The notes below the pieces were generated by a model, which did no database searches, had not been told where the DNA came from, and was given only the letters and a program-made list of their open reading frames with translations. Both the position numbers and the translations under genes were made by a program. A stretch of 64,000 nucleotides of DNA from Micromonosporaceae bacterium KJ-029 (GTDB lineage Bacteria > Actinomycetota > Actinomycetes > Mycobacteriales > Micromonosporaceae): contig BIFP01000037.1 of assembly GCA_005402585.1 (NCBI GenBank), forward strand, positions 1-64,000, read 5' to 3'. Positions 1 to 8,278 of the stretch are shown piece after piece; positions within the stretch are counted from its first letter, which is position 1, and each line of letters opens with the position of its first letter.

Positions 1-63
1 GCCGAACACGAGGCACTACACGCGATGACCCACCCGGTCACCGCACCCCTGAAAACCAGCTAA
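1..63 (+). other. C-terminal tail of an unidentified ORF cut by the window edge (possible IS element end)
   Basis: The first 60 bases read in one frame as a 20-residue tail ending in TAA at 61-63. It is followed by a short segment, cccggggcttgaca at about 80-93, that resembles the tail end of some actinobacterial IS110-type elements. This is a visual resemblance only. It matters because the next gene begins abruptly without its first domain about 75 bases later. It could equally be the end of an ordinary upstream gene. Confidence 0.3.
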
Positions 64-136
64 CCAACTCTCCATCAAACCCGGGGCTTGACACATCTCT
101 CATCTACGCCGGCTGATCGGCAGGCCCTCCGCGATA

Positions 137-2857
137 GTGGCTCGGGCATCTGGCTACCTGTTGGATCTGGGCACTGAGGGCACCGATGTCCAGGTTGCGG
201 CCCGGCTGATCCAGCAGGCCCGGCATGCGACGGACCATTCAACGACGGCGGCCTGGCTGCGCGAGGCGCTGGCGCTGTGGCGTGGACAACCGCTGATGGA
301 CGTGTCCGGGCTGTCCTGGCTGGACGAGCAGGCCGAGTGGCTGGCCAAGCTCCGGCTGGAGGCTGTGCACAGGCTCGTCGAGGCCCGCCTCGCCCTGGGC
401 GAGCATGCCCAGCTCATTCCCGACCTGGAACGGTTGACCCGGCAGCATCCATACCACGAGGACCTCCAGGGTCAGTTGATGCTCACGCTGTACCGCGCCG
501 GCCGACCCGCCGATGCACTCGCGGCCTACCAGCAGTTTCGGCGGATTCTCGGCGATGATCTGGGTATCGACCCGAGCCCACCCCTTCGAGAGCTCGAAGC
601 CGCCATCCTGCGGCACGACATCAGCCTTCAGCCGGTGCCGACGGACGCCACGACATCCGCAAGTGGTTCGACTCCGGCAACTGTCCCGTCGATGAGGACG
701 GTGCCCGCTCAACTACCCCTGGCGCTAGCCACCTTCAGCGGCCGGGCCACCGAACTCGGTCATCTGGATGCCGTTCTCGCCAGATCGGACGAGGCAGCTC
801 CGGCCGTTACCATCGGCGTGCTTTCAGGGACCGCCGGTGTCGGCAAGACCACCCTCGCCGTGTACTGGGCACACCGGGTGGCGCACCGCTTTCCCGGCGG
901 CCAGTTGTACGTCAACCTTCGCGGCTTCGGCCCCCACGAGTCCGTGGTGGACGCCGCAGTGGCACTCCGCTCGTTCCTCGACGCACTCGGGGTCCCGGCT
1001 CAGCGGATCCCGAACGGCTTGGACGAGCGGGCTGCCCTCTACCGCTCGACGCTGGCCGGCAGACGGATGCTGGTCGTGCTCGACAACGCCCGCGACGTCG
1101 AACAGGTACGGCCCCTGCTGCCCGGCAGTTCGGGATGCCTCGTGCTGGTGACCAGCCGCAGCCAACTCATTCCGCTGGTGGCGGTCGAGGGTGCGCACGC
1201 CATAACCCTTGACCTGCTGGCAGCAGGTCAGGCCCGGAATCTACTTGCCCGGCGAATCGGGGTCGATCGGGTGGCAGATGAGCCGCAGGCGGTGGAGGAC
1301 CTCATTACCCACTGTGCGCGACTTCCACTCGCCCTGGCTGTCGCCGCCGCTCACGCCGCCACCCGACCCCGTTTGTCCCTTGCGGGGCTGGCCGCCGAGC
1401 TGCGGAATACCGCAGCGGTGCTGGACACGTTTCACGGCGGCGACTCTTCCACCGAGATTCGGACGGTTTTCTCGTGGTCGTACCACGCGCTGAGTTCCGA
1501 AGCGGCGAGTCTATTCCGGCTGCTCGGCCTGCCTGCAGGTCCGGACATCACACCGTCCGCTGCGGCCAGTCTCGCCGGTGTTCCGCACCAGAAGGCCCAT
1601 GTCCTACTGGCGGAGTTGGCCGACGCGCACCTGCTGTCCGAACACACTCCGGGACGTTTCGCACTCCATGACCTGCTTCGGGCCTACGCCGCGGAACGCG
1701 TCCACGCCGACCACGACGAGCACGACAAACACCTGGCGGTACGGCGATTCCTCGACCACTATCTGCGCACCGCACACGTCGCCGCCCAACTGTTGGATCC
1801 CAGCCTGGTCCCGATCACTTTGCCAGCCGCAGAGCCCGGCGTGACGGCTGGGAATGTGCCCGACAAGGATGTCGCGCTGGCCTGGTTCTCCGCCGAGTAC
1901 CCGAGCCTCATCGCTGCCGTCAGGCTGGCCGCCGACGCTGCTCATGATGCTCACGCCTGGCGGCTCGCCTGGGCTCTGACCACGTTCCTCGTGCGACAGG
2001 GCCACTGGAATGACCAGGTTGCCGTCCATCACACCGGTCTGCGGGCCGCGCGACGTCTGGCCGACCCGGCGGGCCAGGCGCACACGCTACACGGTCTCGG
2101 CCTCGGCTTTGCACGATCCGGCCGGTTCGACCAAGCACACCCGCACCTGATCGAGGCGCTGGAGGTGTTCGCCAGCGTCGGCGACACCATCAGCCAGGCG
2201 CACGTGCTGGAAAGCCTGACCTGGCTCGCGGAGCGGCAGGACCGCCTTGCCGACGCGCTCGGTCACGCCCAACACGCCTACCAACTCGTCCAGGGCACGA
2301 GCCACACCGTCGCGCAGGCCCGGTTCCTCAACGCCATCGGCTGGTGCCATGCCCTGCTCGGTAACCCCCGCCAGGCCGTTAAGTACTGCGAACAGGCCCT
2401 CGGCCTGTTCCTGGAACTCGACGACGGAAACGGCCAGGCGGCAACCTGGGACAGCCTCGGATACACCTACCGCCATCTCGACGACCACCCGCGGGCTGTC
2501 GCCTGCTACCAGAAGGCGGTCAGCATCTATCGCCAGTTGACCGACACCTACAACATGGCACTCAGTCTTGCCGATCTCGGTGAGACCCTCGACGACGCAG
2601 GCGACCCACACGCGGCCCGCCAAGCATGGCACGAGGCCCTCGCCAACCTCGACCAACTCGGCCACCCCGACGCCGAGCGGATCCGGGCAGGACTCGACCG
2701 CACCACCAAGACCGCCCTCACCCCTGCCGACTGGAACCCGGCGGCATCGGTGACCCCGGTGTCCACGCCCGCCCAGCGCCGATCGAGCAGCCACGACTTA
2801 CCGCCCCCGACCGGACCGCGGTCCACGAGCCCCCTGGACACGACGAAGCCGGCCTGA
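137..2857 (+). CDS. AfsR/SARP-family regulator lacking its N-terminal DNA-binding domain (BTAD + NB-ARC + TPR)
   Basis: 906 residues. A bacterial transcriptional activation domain (BTAD) fills about residues 10-160 (WLDEQAEWLAKLRLEAVHR, then PYHEDLQGQLMLTLYRAGR). An NB-ARC ATPase follows with P-loop GTAGVGKTTLA near residue 232 and a Walker B-like MLVVLDNARD near 311. Tetratricopeptide repeats run over about 650-860. Family members start with a winged-helix domain of about 90 residues that binds promoter repeats. Here the GTG start lies directly before GYLLDL, which normally joins that domain to BTAD, and the frame is closed by a TGA at 89. The protein is therefore N-terminally truncated and probably cannot bind DNA alone. 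It could be a remnant or could act through another SARP. No biosynthetic cluster is adjacent. Confidence 0.85.
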   Translation: MARASGYLLDLGTEGTDVQVAARLIQQARHATDHSTTAAWLREALALWRGQPLMDVSGLSWLDEQAEWLAKLRLEAVHRLVEARLALGEHAQLIPDLERLTRQHPYHEDLQGQLMLTLYRAGRPADALAAYQQFRRILGDDLGIDPSPPLRELEAAILRHDISLQPVPTDATTSASGSTPATVPSMRTVPAQLPLALATFSGRATELGHLDAVLARSDEAAPAVTIGVLSGTAGVGKTTLAVYWAHRVAHRFPGGQLYVNLRGFGPHESVVDAAVALRSFLDALGVPAQRIPNGLDERAALYRSTLAGRRMLVVLDNARDVEQVRPLLPGSSGCLVLVTSRSQLIPLVAVEGAHAITLDLLAAGQARNLLARRIGVDRVADEPQAVEDLITHCARLPLALAVAAAHAATRPRLSLAGLAAELRNTAAVLDTFHGGDSSTEIRTVFSWSYHALSSEAASLFRLLGLPAGPDITPSAAASLAGVPHQKAHVLLAELADAHLLSEHTPGRFALHDLLRAYAAERVHADHDEHDKHLAVRRFLDHYLRTAHVAAQLLDPSLVPITLPAAEPGVTAGNVPDKDVALAWFSAEYPSLIAAVRLAADAAHDAHAWRLAWALTTFLVRQGHWNDQVAVHHTGLRAARRLADPAGQAHTLHGLGLGFARSGRFDQAHPHLIEALEVFASVGDTISQAHVLESLTWLAERQDRLADALGHAQHAYQLVQGTSHTVAQARFLNAIGWCHALLGNPRQAVKYCEQALGLFLELDDGNGQAATWDSLGYTYRHLDDHPRAVACYQKAVSIYRQLTDTYNMALSLADLGETLDDAGDPHAARQAWHEALANLDQLGHPDAERIRAGLDRTTKTALTPADWNPAASVTPVSTPAQRRSSSHDLPPPTGPRSTSPLDTTKPA

Positions 2858-3072
2858 AGGATCAGCACCCAGCCACCGCGAACATCGACGGGGAACTCGC
2901 CCAACCCGACGCCGATGGCTACCGGCCCCTGCGTGCCCGATACCACGTCTGCTGGCTCCTGACTTCGCCCAACTGCGCCGGCCATGGGGGACGCGGACGG
3001 GACTGGGCTCTGCCTGCGACCGGCGAACCCAGGACGCGAATCACCGCGTCGTGTACGCACAGGTCGTCCCGG
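2858..3072. other. Region with no supportable gene
   Basis: Open frames exist on both strands, as expected for GC-rich DNA, but none has a recognisable domain, a ribosome-binding site or consistent codon bias. I see nothing that can be assigned. Confidence 0.5.
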
Positions 3073-3463
3073 TCAGCCCGTCGGAAGGGCTCGGGTGACC
3101 GTGAGCAGCAGCGGCGAACGCACGCCGAGCAGGGCGGCGGAGTCGGCGACGACCTCGGCCAGCCACCCGATCGCGTCACACGACCATTCGGCAAGCTCTC
3201 CGCGCAGCACCACCCCGTGCCCAGGCGGGCCAGTCCAGGAACTGCCGGCGATCGGTGGAGGAAGGACGGCATCGTGGCCGGCGACGTCGTGGGACCGGCA
3301 CAGCAACACCTCCTGCTCCAAGCGAGCAAGGTGGTCGGTGAGCTGCGGTGGGTAGCGGGGATCGAGGGGCTTGGCCGCTGTTGATGTTGATCTCTACCGG
3401 GGTCCTGGCTTCCGGGGCGCGCTCGGCGAACCACTCCTTCGTGCGCATCGCCGGCACGGGCAC
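3073..3463 (-). pseudogene. Frameshifted hypothetical protein
   Basis: Read from the right, one frame gives a protein-like start (GTG at 3463, then PVPAMRTKEWFAERAPEART) to about 3375. The sensible continuation then lies in a different frame (KPLDPRYPPQLTDHLARLEQ, on to EVVADSAALLGVRSPLLLTV), ending at 3073. The two halves are linked by a +/-1 shift around 3365-3385; each frame alone contains stops or low-complexity sequence in the other half. I do not recognise the family. The continuous gene would encode about 130 residues. It may be a genuine frameshift in the genome or a sequencing error. Confidence 0.4.
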
Positions 3464-3749
3464 GTACGGCGGGCGCGACGAGGGGTCGAGACCCTGAACC
3501 GGCAGGAGGACCTACACCGCGGACAGGTCCCTCTTCCGGTTGGGTTGGTAGCACTGACTCACGTGTAGGTCTTGATGGTGATAGCACGGTTCGTGTTCGG
3601 CCGGTGTGGGATCGTCGCGATCGCGTCCGCGCGCCCGGGCCGGCGTGCCAGGGTGGCTGCGTGATGGGTCAGCGAAGCGGCAGCGGCGGCGATGATGGCG
3701 GCAGGGCGAGCCGAGAACCTTCCCTACCCGAGGCAAGACGCTGCTGGTC

Positions 3750-4139
3750 GTGCCGCTGACCTGGGTGTGGCCCCTGGCGGCGTGGGCGACCGCTAAGTAC
3801 GACCCGCGCCGGCTGCCCGTGCAGGCCGTGATCATCGCGGCCATGTTCGGTGTCTTGATCATGCTGGCGGGACTGCCCACCGTGTTCCGCGTCGGCGGTC
3901 TGGCTTTCGCCGTGCCGTACGTCGTTATCCAGACCGGCCCGGCCGCCGTGGTCTTCGCCCGGGCGTCCCGACCCCGCGTCGTCGGGGCCGTCATTCTCGT
4001 CCTCGCCGCCCCGCTGATGGTCCTCCTGCCGCCGGTGCTGGTGTTCCTCACCGCCGCGCCGGTCCTGGCCGGAATCGCCGCCGCCGACGCCGTACGCGCC
4101 CGCGGTGAGCCCCTGCAGGCCCCATCACCACCCGGATGA
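3750..4139 (+). CDS. Small multi-pass membrane protein of unknown function
   Basis: 129 residues from GTG at 3750. Four hydrophobic stretches are visible: about residues 3-13 (LTWVWPLAAWA), 26-43 (VIIAAMFGVLIMLAGLP), 48-66 and 78-105 (VILVLAAPLMVLLPPVLVF). A charged tail follows (AADAVRARGEP). The frame stays open upstream of the chosen start, so the true start may lie further 5' and the gene may be an N-terminally truncated remnant. It ends at TGA one base before the next reading frame. The next reading frame is itself a broken LtrA gene, so this stretch may be decaying. No family recognised. Confidence 0.4.
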   Translation: MPLTWVWPLAAWATAKYDPRRLPVQAVIIAAMFGVLIMLAGLPTVFRVGGLAFAVPYVVIQTGPAAVVFARASRPRVVGAVILVLAAPLMVLLPPVLVFLTAAPVLAGIAAADAVRARGEPLQAPSPPG

Positions 4140-4475
4140 GTGGTCGAGAACAATGCATCGGCCGTGCGCTGGAGGCAGGGGGTTGTGACGGTGGGTGAGG
4201 CACGGCTGCTACTCAAGGAGGGGGCCAAACGGCGGGCGACCTTCCTGGAGTTGTTCTTCGACGTGGTGTTCGTCTTCGCGTTCACGCGGATATCGACCCG
4301 GTCCGCCGAGGTCCTCACCGGCCCCGACCGCCACATTCCGAGCGTCGTCGCCACGGGCCTGGGCAAAGCGTTGCTGCTGCTTCTGGCGCTGTGGGCGGTC
4401 TGGCACGCCGCCCGGCACGGCGTTCAAGGACGTCGGACACGTCCAAGAGGCCAGGGGAGCGCTCGGAAGAGCTGA
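4140..4475 (+). pseudogene. N-terminal stub of a low-temperature-requirement (LtrA) family membrane protein
   Basis: Residues 15-80 carry the LtrA family hallmark ATFLELFFDVVFVFAFTRIS, which starts the first transmembrane helix, followed by a second hydrophobic segment (ALLLLLALWAVW). LtrA proteins are usually near 380-400 residues with about ten helices. This reading frame loses similarity after roughly residue 90 and ends at 111 in a basic, non-membrane tail (GVQGRRTRPRGQGSARKS). The rest of the gene is not found downstream in any frame, so this is a truncated remnant rather than a simple frameshift. Confidence 0.6.
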
Positions 4476-4746
4476 CTGCATCACCGCAGAGTCGGCCGGC
4501 GAAGATCCACGAGTGGTCGCACGGCCGGGTCGCGTACCGCTGGATGGTGTAGAGGTTATCCGCTAGGCGTGACCAGGGCGGTACGGCCGAGAGGCGATGT
4601 CGGTCCGACCACCACGCTTCCAAACTGGCCTGCTGCGTGTGCCTACGCTTACGAAACAAAAGTGGCCATTCTTGTATCCGCGTTCGTGGCGTGGCCGTAG
4701 GCGGTCCTAGTGTCGACCCCAATGGATCGAGGGGAGGGGGTCGGCG
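4476..4746. other. Gene-free stretch upstream of the methyltransferase cassette
   Basis: No convincing coding sequence. It holds the left copy of a 13-base inverted repeat (4656-4668) and locally AT-rich DNA around 4645-4680, a likely promoter area for the two-gene cassette that follows. Confidence 0.4.
4656..4668 (+). repeat. Left arm of an inverted repeat flanking the methyltransferase cassette
   Basis: ACAAAAGTGGCCA at 4656-4668 matches the reverse complement of TGGCCACTTTAGT at 7232-7244 in 12 of 13 positions. The pair brackets exactly the two genes 4747-7208. The TGGCCA core is self-complementary, which lowers the information content, so chance is not excluded. Confidence 0.35.
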
Positions 4747-4908
4747 ATGGTGGACGGGTTGGCATGGGTGATCGAGGGCTGGCCACAGTCCTACCTGTTC
4801 ATGGCCATCGGAGTACTGGTGATTTTCGTCGGTTGGGTGATCACGAGTGAGCGGCGCACCCGGCATCTGGTCCAGTTGATCCGCGCATGGCGGACCGGCC
4901 GGCGGTGA
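4747..4908 (+). CDS. 53-residue single-pass membrane protein coupled to the DNA methyltransferase
   Basis: An ATG at 4747 preceded by a strong purine-rich ribosome-binding site (gaggggaggggg, about 4728-4739) opens a 53-codon frame ending at TGA 4906-4908. It starts MVDGLAWVIEGWPQS, has one clear hydrophobic helix (YLFMAIGVLVIFVGWVIT, residues about 16-33), and ends in a very basic tail (SERRTRHLVQLIRAWRTGRR), so an N-out/C-in orientation is likely. Its last 22 bases overlap the start of the methyltransferase at 4887, showing translational coupling. No family recognised. Position and coupling suggest a partner, anchor or regulator of the methyltransferase, which is inference. Confidence 0.6.
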   Translation: MVDGLAWVIEGWPQSYLFMAIGVLVIFVGWVITSERRTRHLVQLIRAWRTGRR

Positions 4909-7208
4909 CCGGGCGATCCAGCCTCGACGACGGTGAGGTCAGGAAAGCAGTCGCGGAGCGGCGGTGGATGACTCGCTCGGAGGTGGCGCGGGCGGCTGGT
5001 GTGAAGGAGCAGGCAGTCAGCCTGTGGGCCAGCCGGCACCCCCAGTCCTTTCCCCAGCCGATCAGGGACGGTCGCCAGCTGTGTTACGAGGTCGATGCGG
5101 TGGCTGAATGGTTGGACGGGCGCAAGATCCATCAGAAGGCCCGGCGTGCGGACGATCCCCGTGGCATGACCTACGGTCAGCGCTTCCGTGCGGCGGCCGG
5201 GTTGGCCGCCGCGCCCGATGTCCGGCCTGGAGCGCACCGGTGGCCGGGCGAGCCGCTGCAGCGGCTGCGGGCCTGGGTGGACCAGTTGCCGGTGGCCACG
5301 GACCCGATAACGTTCGAGACGGTGGTGCTGTCGCTGCTGTGCGTGCGGGAGGTGGATCCCGCCGGTTGGGAGGAACTGCAACGGGCGTCGCCCGTTGGCA
5401 TCCAGGCCAGCATCATCGAGGTGACGCAGCGGCTTCCGCGGCAGCTGACGGCGGCCACCGAGAAGCTGCGCGGTCTGCCGACTGACTGGTGGCCGGGCTG
5501 TTTGTCGAAGTTGGTCAAGGAGCTTTCGGTGGCCCCGGCGCCGGCTGCGGACACGTTCGACGTTCTGTTGGACCAGTTCGCCCGTCGCCGGCACAGCAGC
5601 CCGGACGAATACCTGGTACCCGCCGCATTGGCCCGATTGATGGTGGGCCTGGTCGATCCCCGGCCAGGGCAGCGGGTGCATGATCCGTGCTGCGGCCCCG
5701 GAACGTTGCTGGTGGAAGCCGGCCGGCACGTGGCCAGGATCGGTGACTCGGCTGCGGGTGGCGCGTCGACTGTGTTGACCGGTCGGGCGATGACCGACCG
5801 GACCTGGCAGTTGGCCACCCTCAACACGGCGATCCACGGCCTGCGCAGTGATCTGGGTGGTGGGCCGCCAGCCGACGCCAACGAGGTGGACGCTGGGCCG
5901 GGCGGATACGACGTGGTGCTGCTCAATCCGCCGTTCGGCAGGGCGGAGTGGAGTGTTCCGGCAACGCGTACCGGGTGGGAGTGGTTGTGTGGTCGGCCGG
6001 CGCCGTACGACACCGCCTCGGCGTGGTTGCAGGCGGTGGCAGCGGCGCTGGGGCCGCGGGGTCGGGCCGCGGTGGTCATGCCGAGCCGCTTCGCATCCGG
6101 TCTCAGTGGCCAGGAGTTGGCGGTGCGCAGGGGTCTGGTCGAGCACGGTGTCGTGCGGTGCGTGATCACGTTATCCAGGAACCTGTTCCGCGAGACCGCG
6201 GTCCCGGTCACGGTGTGGATTCTGGCGTACCCCGGTCAGTCGCCACGCGAGGACATCCTGCTGATCGACGCCCGGCAGGCGACACGGGGTGACGGGAGCT
6301 ACCGGATACTGACCGAGTCCGGGTGCGACTCTATCCTCGATATCCACCGACGCTGGCTGGCTGGCTCGGCTGCGGTGTCCCATGGCAGTTCACCGGTCAC
6401 CGCGATCGCGGTCACTCGCGACGAGGTCCGCGACCATGAGTACGCCCTCCAGCCCGATCCCTATCAGCTTCGACGTCCACATTCGGCGGTGTCGGCGCTG
6501 CCCGACCAACGGGCGTCGGTCGAGGCCCCCGACCTCCGTGGACCCGCCCCGCCCGGAGACCGACCCGACCACCGACCGGCCCCCGGGGCGGGAACGACCA
6601 GGGACAGTCTCATCGGTGCGGTGCCCGCCGACTGGTGGGTGGGCCCATTGGGTCAGCGATGTGAGATCCAACCCGGCCCATCGGGTACCCGGTTGCGCGA
6701 CTCGGACTACCTGCCGGAGGGCGTTCCGATGGTCATGGCCGGAGGCATCCGCGACGGTGGCATCGCACCGGACCCGAAGAAGCGGGTGAGCGAGTGGACC
6801 GTCCGGCGGCTGGACCGTTACCAGCTGCAGCGCGGAGACATCCTGCTGGTCCGGGTAGGTGATACGAAACGGTTCGGCACCGTCACCGGGAAGGAAGCCG
6901 GCTGGCTGATGGGCGACACCTGCATACGAGTACGCCCGGGTTCGGAGATCACGCCGGAGTTCCTGGCCTGGTACCTCGGCCGAGCCGAGGTGCAGGGATG
7001 GCTGGACGTCAACACCTTGCACGGGTCGCGCTCCAGCATCAACAAGAGCCGTCTCAGCCAACTGCCGCTCGCGTTACCACCTACCGCTATCCAACACCGC
7101 ATCGTCGCGGCCGGGAATCTAATCGACGACGAGCTGGTCAACTGGGAAGAGCTCGACAGGAACCCCGACAACGGTCGGGCACATGTTGACTCGGCTGATC
7201 GCTGGTGA
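4887..7208 (+). CDS. Fused DNA adenine methyltransferase: HTH + HsdM-like + HsdS-like specificity domain
   Basis: 773 residues from ATG 4887. Residues about 25-75 form a MerR/excisionase-like helix-turn-helix (TRSEVARAAGVKEQAVSLWA, ending VDAVAEWLDGR). The catalytic part follows, with SAM motif I VHDPCCGPGTLLVEA near 264-278 and motif IV NPPF near 347, which mark N6-adenine methyltransferases of the type I HsdM group. Residues from about 580 (VPADWWVGPLGQRCEI) form a target-recognition domain with a second half-type ending (SSINKSRLSQLPLALPP) typical of HsdS or type IIG enzymes. Modification and specificity are therefore in one chain. No nuclease or helicase (HsdR) gene lies nearby, so this is either an orphan regulatory methyltransferase or the modification part of an uncharacterised defence or epigenetic cassette. 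Confidence 0.85.
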   Translation: MADRPAVTGRSSLDDGEVRKAVAERRWMTRSEVARAAGVKEQAVSLWASRHPQSFPQPIRDGRQLCYEVDAVAEWLDGRKIHQKARRADDPRGMTYGQRFRAAAGLAAAPDVRPGAHRWPGEPLQRLRAWVDQLPVATDPITFETVVLSLLCVREVDPAGWEELQRASPVGIQASIIEVTQRLPRQLTAATEKLRGLPTDWWPGCLSKLVKELSVAPAPAADTFDVLLDQFARRRHSSPDEYLVPAALARLMVGLVDPRPGQRVHDPCCGPGTLLVEAGRHVARIGDSAAGGASTVLTGRAMTDRTWQLATLNTAIHGLRSDLGGGPPADANEVDAGPGGYDVVLLNPPFGRAEWSVPATRTGWEWLCGRPAPYDTASAWLQAVAAALGPRGRAAVVMPSRFASGLSGQELAVRRGLVEHGVVRCVITLSRNLFRETAVPVTVWILAYPGQSPREDILLIDARQATRGDGSYRILTESGCDSILDIHRRWLAGSAAVSHGSSPVTAIAVTRDEVRDHEYALQPDPYQLRRPHSAVSALPDQRASVEAPDLRGPAPPGDRPDHRPAPGAGTTRDSLIGAVPADWWVGPLGQRCEIQPGPSGTRLRDSDYLPEGVPMVMAGGIRDGGIAPDPKKRVSEWTVRRLDRYQLQRGDILLVRVGDTKRFGTVTGKEAGWLMGDTCIRVRPGSEITPEFLAWYLGRAEVQGWLDVNTLHGSRSSINKSRLSQLPLALPPTAIQHRIVAAGNLIDDELVNWEELDRNPDNGRAHVDSADRW

Positions 7209-7231
7209 CCGATTGTCGGCCGAAACCGAGG

Positions 7232-7244
7232 TGGCCACTTTAGT
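7232..7244 (-). repeat. Right arm of the inverted repeat flanking the methyltransferase cassette
   Basis: TGGCCACTTTAGT, 24 bases after the methyltransferase stop, is the inverted partner of 4656-4668 (12 of 13). It could be a cassette boundary, a weak terminal repeat or a regulatory half-site. Confidence 0.35.
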
Positions 7245-7372
7245 GGTGTACGTGCATGCGCCCGGGGTCCGACCCGTCGAGCGATGGCCCGGCGTCTGTC
7301 GATGCCTCTGACCAGGCCACCGCAACCCGAGGCGGAGGGAGTGCGCCAGCGTGCGAGGGGCTACTCAGAAAA

Positions 7373-7438
7373 GGTCGGACCAATCTGTTGACGTCCTCGT
7401 AACGACGACCTAATCTTCAGGCGATTGGTCAAACCAAT
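7373..7438 (+). promoter_or_regulatory. Paired operator GGTCNNACCAAT for the GntR regulator
   Basis: Two direct copies of GGTCNNACCAAT occur, at 7373-7384 (GGTCGGACCAAT) and 7427-7438 (GGTCAAACCAAT), 54 bases apart. The second sits inside the perfect inverted repeat ATTGGT-caa-ACCAAT (7424-7438). FadR/FCD-type GntR proteins usually bind a core of the form TnGT-n(0-3)-ACnA, which this matches. The copies flank the predicted promoter and lie just before the gntR start, so autoregulation of the operon is likely. Confidence 0.6.
7388..7416 (+). promoter_or_regulatory. Predicted sigma-70-type promoter of the gntR operon
   Basis: TTGACG (7388-7393) and TAATCT (7411-7416) are separated by 17 bases, a fair -35/-10 pair. 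The downstream operator begins 8 bases after the -10 element, where a bound repressor would block initiation. Confidence 0.5.
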
Positions 7439-7462
7439 GCCTGGGAGGTGAGTCGGATAGGA

Positions 7463-8155
7463 ATGGATCTTGCGGCACTGCTCCAGAACCTCGCGGAGCG
7501 GGCCATCCCCGAGGCCGAGACCGGCCGGCTCCGGCTGCCCACCGAGCGCGACCTGGTGGCCTCGCTGGACATGAGCCGCGGAGCCCTCCGCGAGCAGCTG
7601 TCGATGCTGGAGATCCTCGGCTTCCTCGACCGCACCCAGGGCCGCGGTTCGTACCTGAACGCTCCGGATGCCCACTTCATCCGGCTCTACTTCGACCTGT
7701 GCCGCCAACTCGGCCACCTGAGCAACGAGCAGTTCTCGTCCGCTCGGGAGATGCTCGAGGTGTCGGTCGCCGAGGCCGCGGCGCGGAAGGCCACCGCCGA
7801 CGACGTCGACGACCTGCGTGACCTCGTCGACCAGATGATCCGGGCCAGCGGCGACGGTAACGACGACCGCGCCTTGGAGGCGGACCTGGAGTTCCACAGC
7901 CGGCTCTACCGGATCGTGGACAACCCGATCTTCACCCTGCTGCACGACGGGCTTATCCACGCTCTGCGTAGCGAGGTGGTCGAGCGCCGACGCGTCGCGG
8001 TGGAGCGCGAACCGCTGCTCCCGGGCAAGACCCGGGTGATTGACACGGTGCACTACGGCATCGTCGAGGCGATCGGCGAGCGCGACACCGAAGGTGCCCG
8101 GCTCGCAATGCGCCGGCACTTCACCATCTGGTCGTCGCTCACCGGCAGCAGCTAG
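7463..8155 (+). CDS. GntR-family (FadR/FCD) transcriptional regulator
   Basis: 230 residues from ATG 7463. An in-frame GTG at 7448 overlaps the purine-rich ribosome-binding site gggaggtg, so the ATG is preferred. The N-terminal winged helix shows the GntR signature LRLPTERDLVASLDMSRGAL then GFLDRTQGRGSYL (about residues 20-75). An all-helical FCD ligand-binding domain follows, with the usual metal/ligand residues in LEADLEFHSRLYRIVDN and HYGIVEAIGERDTEGARLAM. FCD regulators commonly sense small carboxylic or sugar acids and repress adjacent catabolic genes. It leads an operon with a beta-hydroxyacid dehydrogenase, an organic-acid-type transporter and a split transketolase, which fits a sugar-acid effector (inference). 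Confidence 0.88.
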   Translation: MDLAALLQNLAERAIPEAETGRLRLPTERDLVASLDMSRGALREQLSMLEILGFLDRTQGRGSYLNAPDAHFIRLYFDLCRQLGHLSNEQFSSAREMLEVSVAEAAARKATADDVDDLRDLVDQMIRASGDGNDDRALEADLEFHSRLYRIVDNPIFTLLHDGLIHALRSEVVERRRVAVEREPLLPGKTRVIDTVHYGIVEAIGERDTEGARLAMRRHFTIWSSLTGSS

Positions 8156-8173
8156 ACGAGCGTCCCATCTGGT

Positions 8174-8192
8174 GCGCGGCAAACGGCCGCGC
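8174..8192 (+). terminator. Hairpin between gntR and the dehydrogenase gene (attenuator or weak terminator)
   Basis: GCGCGGC-aaacg-GCCGCGC forms a perfect 7-base-pair stem with a 5-base loop 19 bases after the gntR stop. There is no T run. It may lower read-through into the next genes or simply stabilise the RNA. Confidence 0.35.
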
Positions 8193-8278
8193 GCCCGCCG
8201 AACGCTACCCGCGTACCGGGACCCGGACCGACGGATCGGCCGGTGAGCGGCTTCGACCTGTACAGCGGAAGGACAACG

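Noticed and set aside
4887..7208. BREX PglX or complete type I restriction system
   Set aside because: No PglZ, BrxC, HsdR or other nuclease or ATPase genes flank it, and the size and HTH + M + S order differ.
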